DNA of 64,000 nucleotides from NCBI RefSeq assembly GCF_014207505.1, contig NZ_JACHGL010000001.1:62001-126000 (forward strand), given 5' to 3'. Below are positions 58,208-64,000 of the stretch, piece after piece. Numbering within the stretch: the first letter of the stretch is position 1; the number at the start of each line of letters is the position of its first letter. Both the position numbers and the translations under genes were made by a program. The notes under the pieces were generated by a model. That model was not told the DNA's origin and did no database searches. It saw only the letters and a program-made list of their open reading frames with translations. The DNA is from Leuconostoc carnosum (GTDB taxonomy: Bacteria; Bacillota; Bacilli; Lactobacillales; Lactobacillaceae).

Positions 58208-58576
58208 ATGGCACAAAATGCATACCAATATTCAACATCTGCTGAAGCGTTACCGATAAGACAAACAAATCCAAAAACAGCAACACGTGTTAGGTACCAA
58301 GCCGCACGTTGGACAAGAAAAGAGCGGATGATGGTAGCTTTTGTGTCAGCAGTCATTATGGTATTAATGGTTGGTGTCGTATTTTCTAGTGTCCAAATTA
58401 GTGCAACGCATACTAGTATCAATACATTACAATCAAAAATTGATGACACTAAAGAATCAAATGACGTTTTACGTAGTGATATCCAGGATCAGACAAGTAA
58501 ACAAAATTTGGATAAAGTTGCTAAAAAATATAATATGACACTATCTGATGATAGTGTAAGAAATATTAATCGATAA
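58208..58576 (+). CDS. ftsL: Cell division protein FtsL
   Basis: 122 aa. Short basic cytoplasmic part, one membrane helix (about residues 42-62) and an extracellular coiled coil (INTLQSKIDDTKESNDVLRS). Not recognisable by strict motif but fixed by size, layout and place between rsmH and the PBP gene. AGGAG present. Confidence 0.85.
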   Translation: MAQNAYQYSTSAEALPIRQTNPKTATRVRYQAARWTRKERMMVAFVSAVIMVLMVGVVFSSVQISATHTSINTLQSKIDDTKESNDVLRSDIQDQTSKQNLDKVAKKYNMTLSDDSVRNINR

Positions 58577-58578
58577 TT

Positions 58579-60759
58579 ATGAAAAATAAAATTAGACGGA
58601 TACCAAATAAAAAAGTTGCAAAGAACGCCAGGATTTTTGGCGGTGTGTTGTTAGGTGCAACATTACTTGCAATTTTAGGCCTTGGCGTGCGTCTTTTTGT
58701 CATAGCTAGTGGCTCAGTAGATGGTCATAATTTAAATGCAGCTACACGACAAGCTTTCATGGCTAAGCAAACTGTCGCAGCTACTCGTGGTAAAATCTAT
58801 GATAGCAATGGACAGGTTTTAGCAGAAAATACAACTGTTTACGATATGTACGCTGTTTTAAGTAAAAAAGTTGCGCGCGTTAAGGATAGTAAAACTGGTA
58901 AATATGTTAATGGCTCAGGGCATGTGATTGATAAAGACTTAACGGCTGATAAATTAAGTAAAGTTATTAATATGAGTCGTAAGGAAATATTGAAGCGTCT
59001 TAATAAGGATGCTTATCAAGTTGAATTTATATCCACTAAGGGTCAAGCAAGTAAAAATTTAAGTATTGAACAATATAAAAAGATTAAAGCACTTGATTTG
59101 CCCGGCATTAACTTTATTCCACGACAAGCACGGACGTATCCTGAAGGTGCAACAGCTTCTCATCTCATCGGTGCAATGAGAACAAATGAAGGGAACGATC
59201 CTAGTGAATCCGCACAAGTTGGCTTTATGGGGATTGAGGCGGCAAAAAATTCTGTACTTGCCGGTCAAAACGGGGTTAAAAAATATGATGGTCAAACAGA
59301 GAATGTTCAAGAGAGTAAGACTGTAAAAAATGGTGACGATGTTTATCTAACTTTAGACGAATCATTACAAAATACGCTTGAGACACGAATGGACGAATTA
59401 TCCAAAACAACGAAACCTAAGTTTGCCGTAGCTGCAATTATGGAAGCGAAAACGGGGCGAGTTGTTGCTGCAACACAGCGACCAAACTTTAATCCGAATA
59501 GCAAACCTATTTCCCCAAAATTATGGACAAATTTACTGAGTCAAGGTACTTTTGAACCAGGTTCGACAATGAAAGGCATCACTTTAGCGGCCGCCATAGA
59601 TCAAGGTCAGTGGCGACCTAATGATACCTATCAATCTGGTACATTGTTAATTGATGGTAAGAAGGTAGTCGATGCTTTTGGACAAGATCAAGGTATGTTG
59701 ACGTATCGTGAAGGATTTTGGCGTTCATCCAACGTTGCTTTTGCAAAAACAGAGCAGAAAATGGGGGCAACAAATTGGCTTAAATATCTTGAACGTTTTC
59801 GATTTTTGCAATCGACTGAATCTGGTTTGAATAATGAAGATACTGGTATTAAATCATTTACATATCCTATTGACCAAGCCAACACGGCGTATGGCCAGGG
59901 TATCAGTACAACTACCTTGCAGATGATGCAAGCTTACTCAGCTATTGCCAATGATGGTCAAGAGGTCAAACCTTATTTTGTTGATAAGGTCGTTAATCCG
60001 GCCACTGGTGCCGTGGTTGAACAAGGGAAAACAACTAACGTTGCTAATCCAATTAAAGCAAGTACAGCTAAACAAGTGCGGCGTTATATGATTGATGTTG
60101 TAAATAAAGATGATGGTACTGCAAAAGAATTTGATTTACGTCAATCAGGTATACAAATTGCGGCTAAGACGGGAACAGCACAGGTATCTGAGAATGGTCA
60201 ATATTTGCAAGGCTTAAACAATGCAATACATTCTGTGATGGTTTTAGCACCTGAAAAAAATCCTAAATATATCTTTTATCTTGCTGTTAAACAACCACAA
60301 ATTTTCCCAGACCCTACCATTCAAACGACAATGAACAAGGTTTTTCAACCTTTAATGCTTCAGGCTTTGAATAATAGTGATAGTGCGGTAAAATCAAAGA
60401 CAACAAAACAGACTGTGCCAGATGTTACGGGACAATCGATTAAGGACGCAACTGATACCTTAAATAAAGCAGGATTTCGAACAGCTCTAGTTGGCTCATC
60501 AGGGAAAGTGACAGCGCAGTCATTACGACCGGACCAAAAATCTTTGACTAACCAACTTGTTATTTTGAATGCTAAAGGTAATACACATTTGCCAGATATG
60601 GCTGGCTGGAGTTTATCAGAAGCACAAGCCTTTGCTCATCAGGTTGGTTTTCAATTAACCTGGTCAGGATCAGGATTCGTAACAGCTCAGAGTATAGCTA
60701 AAGATCAACTCGTGGTTAAAAATAGCCAGGTGGGCATCACATTAAAAGAGAAAAAATAA
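58579..60759 (+). CDS. Division penicillin-binding protein (PBP2X/FtsI type) with two PASTA domains
   Basis: 726 aa. N-terminal membrane anchor, dimerisation domain, transpeptidase domain with S329-T-M-K, S383-S-N and K530-T-G, then two PASTA repeats (VPDVTGQSIKDA and LPDMAGWSLSEA). Monofunctional class B septal transpeptidase working with FtsW (ftsW is at 15.7 kb). Starts 2 bases after ftsL with no clear ribosome site, so probably coupled. Confidence 0.95.
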   Translation: MKNKIRRIPNKKVAKNARIFGGVLLGATLLAILGLGVRLFVIASGSVDGHNLNAATRQAFMAKQTVAATRGKIYDSNGQVLAENTTVYDMYAVLSKKVARVKDSKTGKYVNGSGHVIDKDLTADKLSKVINMSRKEILKRLNKDAYQVEFISTKGQASKNLSIEQYKKIKALDLPGINFIPRQARTYPEGATASHLIGAMRTNEGNDPSESAQVGFMGIEAAKNSVLAGQNGVKKYDGQTENVQESKTVKNGDDVYLTLDESLQNTLETRMDELSKTTKPKFAVAAIMEAKTGRVVAATQRPNFNPNSKPISPKLWTNLLSQGTFEPGSTMKGITLAAAIDQGQWRPNDTYQSGTLLIDGKKVVDAFGQDQGMLTYREGFWRSSNVAFAKTEQKMGATNWLKYLERFRFLQSTESGLNNEDTGIKSFTYPIDQANTAYGQGISTTTLQMMQAYSAIANDGQEVKPYFVDKVVNPATGAVVEQGKTTNVANPIKASTAKQVRRYMIDVVNKDDGTAKEFDLRQSGIQIAAKTGTAQVSENGQYLQGLNNAIHSVMVLAPEKNPKYIFYLAVKQPQIFPDPTIQTTMNKVFQPLMLQALNNSDSAVKSKTTKQTVPDVTGQSIKDATDTLNKAGFRTALVGSSGKVTAQSLRPDQKSLTNQLVILNAKGNTHLPDMAGWSLSEAQAFAHQVGFQLTWSGSGFVTAQSIAKDQLVVKNSQVGITLKEKK

Positions 60760-60773
60760 AGTAAGGAAAGAAT

Positions 60774-61727
60774 ATGTCTGAAAATTTATGGGCGTTTGCT
60801 CGCGCATTTGTTGTCACGGTAATTTTTATGCCGGCGGTCATCAAATTTTTAAAACAGTCTAAGGAGCAAGCAGTTATCAGAAAGCTTGGCCCAGACCATC
60901 AAGCAAAGGCTGGTACACCAAGCATGGGTGGCGTATTGTTTGTTTTTGCCGCTGCATTAAGTGCACTAATCGGAAGTTTGGTAGCTCACCAATTTTTGCT
61001 AATGTTAACACCAGTGTTAGCTTTTCTGGCTTATGCTGCAATTGGTGGTATTGATGATGCTTTGAAACTCATTCGCCATGCAGATGATGGTTTTGCTTTT
61101 AAGCCAAAGCTAGTCGCTCAAACATTAAGTGCGCTAGCCATTATGCTAATTATGTGGTTATCACATTTTCCATTTACATTGTACATTCCGATGTTAGGCA
61201 CTTACCACTTGGGCATTTTTTATTTCATCTTCCTTTGGTTCTGGTTAGTTGGTTGGTCTAATGCCACAAATTTAACAGATGGATTAGATGGTTTGTTGAC
61301 TGGTAATAGCATAATTGTTTATTCAGCTTATACTATATTGGCGATGAATATGCATAATCAAGCAATTGTAATATTTAATTTCGCTGTTATTGGGTCTTTG
61401 GTTGGATTCTTGATTTTCAATAAACCAAAAGCTAAAATTTTCATGGGTGATACAGGATCCTTAGCATTAGGTGCGGGTTTAGCTATTGAATCTATTCTAC
61501 TTGGTATCCCATTTTCATTGGTTTGGTTTGGATTAATCTTCGTGATAGAAACTTTATCTGTTATTATACAAACTGTCGGGTATCATTTTTGGCACAAACG
61601 CATTTTCCCTATGGCGCCTATCCATCACTCATTTGAAAAATTTGGGTGGAGTGAATGGCAAATTGATACACTATTTTGGATTTTATCAGCAATTTTGGCA
61701 GTAGCTGGCATTTTCTATATGAATTAA
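60774..61727 (+). CDS. mraY: Phospho-MurNAc-pentapeptide transferase
   Basis: 317 aa, ten membrane segments, makes lipid I. GTPSMGGVLF, GGIDDALK, NATNLTDGLDGL, MGDTGSLALG and PIHHSFEKFG are the family motifs. AAGGAAAG precedes the ATG. Confidence 0.97.
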   Translation: MSENLWAFARAFVVTVIFMPAVIKFLKQSKEQAVIRKLGPDHQAKAGTPSMGGVLFVFAAALSALIGSLVAHQFLLMLTPVLAFLAYAAIGGIDDALKLIRHADDGFAFKPKLVAQTLSALAIMLIMWLSHFPFTLYIPMLGTYHLGIFYFIFLWFWLVGWSNATNLTDGLDGLLTGNSIIVYSAYTILAMNMHNQAIVIFNFAVIGSLVGFLIFNKPKAKIFMGDTGSLALGAGLAIESILLGIPFSLVWFGLIFVIETLSVIIQTVGYHFWHKRIFPMAPIHHSFEKFGWSEWQIDTLFWILSAILAVAGIFYMN

Positions 61728-61773
61728 TTAAACGGCTTTGCCGTGTACATAAAATTTTAGAAATAAGGATATT

Positions 61774-63120
61774 ATGAAGACACAAGATTTTAACAATAAA
61801 AAAGTGATGGTATTTGGTTGGGCACGCTCTGGAAAAGCGGCGGCAAAACGTCTTGTTGCTTTGGGGTCCAAAGTCACAGTTGTTAATGGCGGTGATTTTC
61901 AAGAGGATAGTTTATACCGTCAATTATTGGCTGAAGGCGTGATTTTTATTGCACATGATAGCCCAGAATCATTGGATGCTTCATTTGCTTACTTGATTAA
62001 AAATCCAGGAATCCGTTATGATACAGCATTAGTAGAGAAAGCGCAATCATTAGATATTCCTGTTTTGAGTGAGGTTGAAGTCGCACTGAGCTCATTTCAT
62101 GGGCGTTTGATAACAGTGACAGGGTCTAATGGTAAGACAACGACAATATCGTTGATTAGAGATATGCTGATTGCTGATGGTCAGTCGGTAATAACAGCTG
62201 GTAATATTGGTACACCAGTAAGTGAAGTTGTTGATGATTTGAGTGCAAATGATACACTGTTGCTTGAGCTATCGAGTTTCCAATTGATGGGGTTGCCCGA
62301 TATCCAACCCGATATTGCCTTAATTACTAACATTTTTGCTAATCACCTAGATTATCATGGTACGCGAGAAAACTATGTGGCGGCTAAATTTCAAATCACC
62401 AAGAATCAGTCATCAAATCAGATGTTGGTTTTAAATGCTGATGGTCAAGATACAAGTTCGTTTGCAGCTAAAACACGTGCACAAGTCATGACATTTTCTC
62501 GTAAGACAATTGGATCTATCAGCAGTACTGATGGTCAAGATCTGATTATTGATGATAACCATTTGATGGCATTAACGGCAATCAAACTGGTAGGACCTCA
62601 TAATTTGGAAAATATCCTAGCAGCAACTACTGTGGCAAAATTAGCTGGTGTAGGTGATCAAGCAATTAAACAGGTGCTAAAAATATTTGGTGGTGTGCCA
62701 CATCGTCTGCAATATTTATTTACCAATAATGGTATTCAATTTTATAATGATTCAAAAGCTACAGATATTGAAGCAACACAAACAGCATTGAATAGTTTTG
62801 AACAACCTACGATTTGGCTTGGCGGTGGCTTGGACCGTGGTGATGATCTAATGCGATTGTTGCCTAATTTAAAACACGTCAAGGTAGTGATCGCTTTTGG
62901 TGAAACACAACAAAAGATTGTAGCATTAGCACGTGAAGCCCATAAGCCGGTTATCACAGTTTTAGACGCTGAACATGCTGTGCCAGTCGCATTGCAATTA
63001 GCTGAATCTGGTGACGTTGTCTTATTATCACCAGCGGCTGCTAGTTGGGATCAGTATCAAAGTTTTGAAGAACGTGGTGACAAATATGTTGCCGAGTTGA
63101 AGAAAGTATTGAGGCTATAA
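61774..63120 (+). CDS. murD: UDP-N-acetylmuramoylalanine-D-glutamate ligase
   Basis: 448 aa. N-terminal nucleotide-binding part ([13 protein letters not shown]), the ATP loop [29 protein letters not shown] and [11 protein letters not shown]. Adds D-Glu to UDP-MurNAc-L-Ala. Confidence 0.97.
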   Translation: MKTQDFNNKKVMVFGWARSGKAAAKRLVALGSKVTVVNGGDFQEDSLYRQLLAEGVIFIAHDSPESLDASFAYLIKNPGIRYDTALVEKAQSLDIPVLSEVEVALSSFHGRLITVTGSNGKTTTISLIRDMLIADGQSVITAGNIGTPVSEVVDDLSANDTLLLELSSFQLMGLPDIQPDIALITNIFANHLDYHGTRENYVAAKFQITKNQSSNQMLVLNADGQDTSSFAAKTRAQVMTFSRKTIGSISSTDGQDLIIDDNHLMALTAIKLVGPHNLENILAATTVAKLAGVGDQAIKQVLKIFGGVPHRLQYLFTNNGIQFYNDSKATDIEATQTALNSFEQPTIWLGGGLDRGDDLMRLLPNLKHVKVVIAFGETQQKIVALAREAHKPVITVLDAEHAVPVALQLAESGDVVLLSPAAASWDQYQSFEERGDKYVAELKKVLRL

Positions 63121-63121
63121 T

Positions 63122-64000
63122 ATGCGAGTAATTTTATCAGGTGGTGGAACTGGTGGACACATTTATCCTGCTTTGGCATTAGCTGAAGTCATTAAACAGC
63201 ATGATTCTGATGTTGAATTTTTGTACGTTGGATCAGAACGTGGTGTCGAATCAAGTATTGTACCGGCAACGGGCATGCCATTCAAAAAACTTACTGTTCA
63301 GGGCTTTAAGCGGTCATTATCATTGGATAACATTAAAACAGTTAATTTGTTTTTAAAAGCTGTTAAGGTGTCTAAACAAATTATCAAAGATTTCAAACCA
63401 GATGTTGTGGTTGGTACCGGTGGTTACGTTGCTGGGGCGGTCGTTTACGCTGCACAAAGGATGCACATTCCAACAGTTATTCACGAACAAAATTCTGTTG
63501 CAGGAATGACTAATAAATTTTTAGCACGAGGTGCTAGTAAGATTGGTGTGGCTTTCGACGTAGCTAAATCACAGTTTCCCGCAGGTAAAGCAGTGCTTGT
63601 CGGCAATCCACGTGCACAACAGGTTGCACATATTAAGTCTGACTTTTCATGGCAAACGCTTGGATTACGTGATGATAAGCCAACTTTATTAATTTTTGGT
63701 GGTTCACAAGGGGCACCGGCAATTAATTTAGCTGTGATTGCTGCCATTGATCAATTTAATGAGCGATCTTATCAAGTTGTTATTGTGACTGGACCAAAGC
63801 GATATGATAATGTACTAAATAAGCTAAAAGAAAAAAATATTGCAGCAGCAGATAATGTTCGTATTGTGCCGTACATTGATAACATGCCGGAAGTTTTGGT
63901 TCAAACTGCAGCCATTGTTTCACGTGCTGGTGCTACATCTATTGCAGAAATTACTGCTTTGGGCATTCCTTCTATTTTAATACCAAGTCCTTATGTGACA
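63122..64000 (+). CDS. murG: UDP-GlcNAc:lipid I N-acetylglucosaminyltransferase, 3' end outside window
   Basis: Starts at the ATG 1 base after the murD stop and stays open to the last base, 293 residues visible of about 365. [54 protein letters not shown] and [11 protein letters not shown] are the MurG motifs. Makes lipid II on the cytoplasmic face. Truncated by the window, not by mutation. Confidence 0.96.
   Translation, partial: MRVILSGGGTGGHIYPALALAEVIKQHDSDVEFLYVGSERGVESSIVPATGMPFKKLTVQGFKRSLSLDNIKTVNLFLKAVKVSKQIIKDFKPDVVVGTGGYVAGAVVYAAQRMHIPTVIHEQNSVAGMTNKFLARGASKIGVAFDVAKSQFPAGKAVLVGNPRAQQVAHIKSDFSWQTLGLRDDKPTLLIFGGSQGAPAINLAVIAAIDQFNERSYQVVIVTGPKRYDNVLNKLKEKNIAAADNVRIVPYIDNMPEVLVQTAAIVSRAGATSIAEITALGIPSILIPSPYVT

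Overview
The window is a 64 kb chromosomal stretch of a low-GC Gram-positive lactic acid bacterium. Gene content and order (pcrA-ligA-camS, xseAB-ispA-tlyA-argR-recN, ylbG-rsmD-coaD-ylbL, priA-fmt-rsmB-stp-pknB-rsgA-rpe-thiN, mraZ-rsmH-ftsL-pbp-mraY-murD-murG) are those of lactobacilli and relatives. The YG-type glucan-binding repeats in one secreted amidase and the NAD-salvage genes point to the Leuconostocaceae, most likely Leuconostoc. This assignment is inference from gene content; no rRNA or tRNA gene is visible.

Layout. 1-19.4 kb is a housekeeping block: DNA repair and replication (pcrA, ligA, xseAB, recN), isoprenoid synthesis, arginine repressor, a purine permease and a MATE exporter on the minus strand, phosphoglycerate mutase, an M42 aminopeptidase, ftsW, and the ylbG-rsmD-coaD-ylbL group. 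19.4-25.6 kb is accessory and decaying. It holds remnants of a siderophore ABC importer, a divergently transcribed Cro/CI-TetR hybrid regulator, a broken gene for a small secreted protein, and an intact five-gene cassette (three polytopic membrane proteins, one ABC ATPase, one membrane-anchored extracellular protein). 25.6-36.5 kb mixes NAD metabolism (nadE, pncB, nnrD, pnuC, nadR) with tsaE, an acetyltransferase, two nucleases, a CsbD stress protein, pepV and msrB. 36.8-39.4 kb is one large secreted glucan-binding amidase. 39.6-56.7 kb returns to core genes: tig, clpX, engB, the priA-to-thiN run with the Stp/PknB phosphatase-kinase pair, trxA, rpmB, asp23 and fakA. 56.8-64 kb is the start of the division and cell wall cluster, cut by the window end inside murG.

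How the genes work together. Several runs are tightly coupled by ATGA or TAATG overlaps (ligA-camS, xseA-xseB-ispA-tlyA-argR, ftsW-ylbG, rsmD-coaD-ylbL, tsaE-GNAT, clpX-engB, fmt-rsmB, rpe-thiN). Strong intrinsic terminators with perfect stems up to 20 bp separate operons. Four operon-leading genes (xseA, tsaE, priA, rsgA) have a -10 box exactly 6 nt before the ATG and no Shine-Dalgarno sequence, which predicts leaderless mRNAs. The best candidate for an undescribed system is the 21.3-25.2 kb transporter cassette with its decayed secreted-protein gene and its adjacent hybrid regulator.
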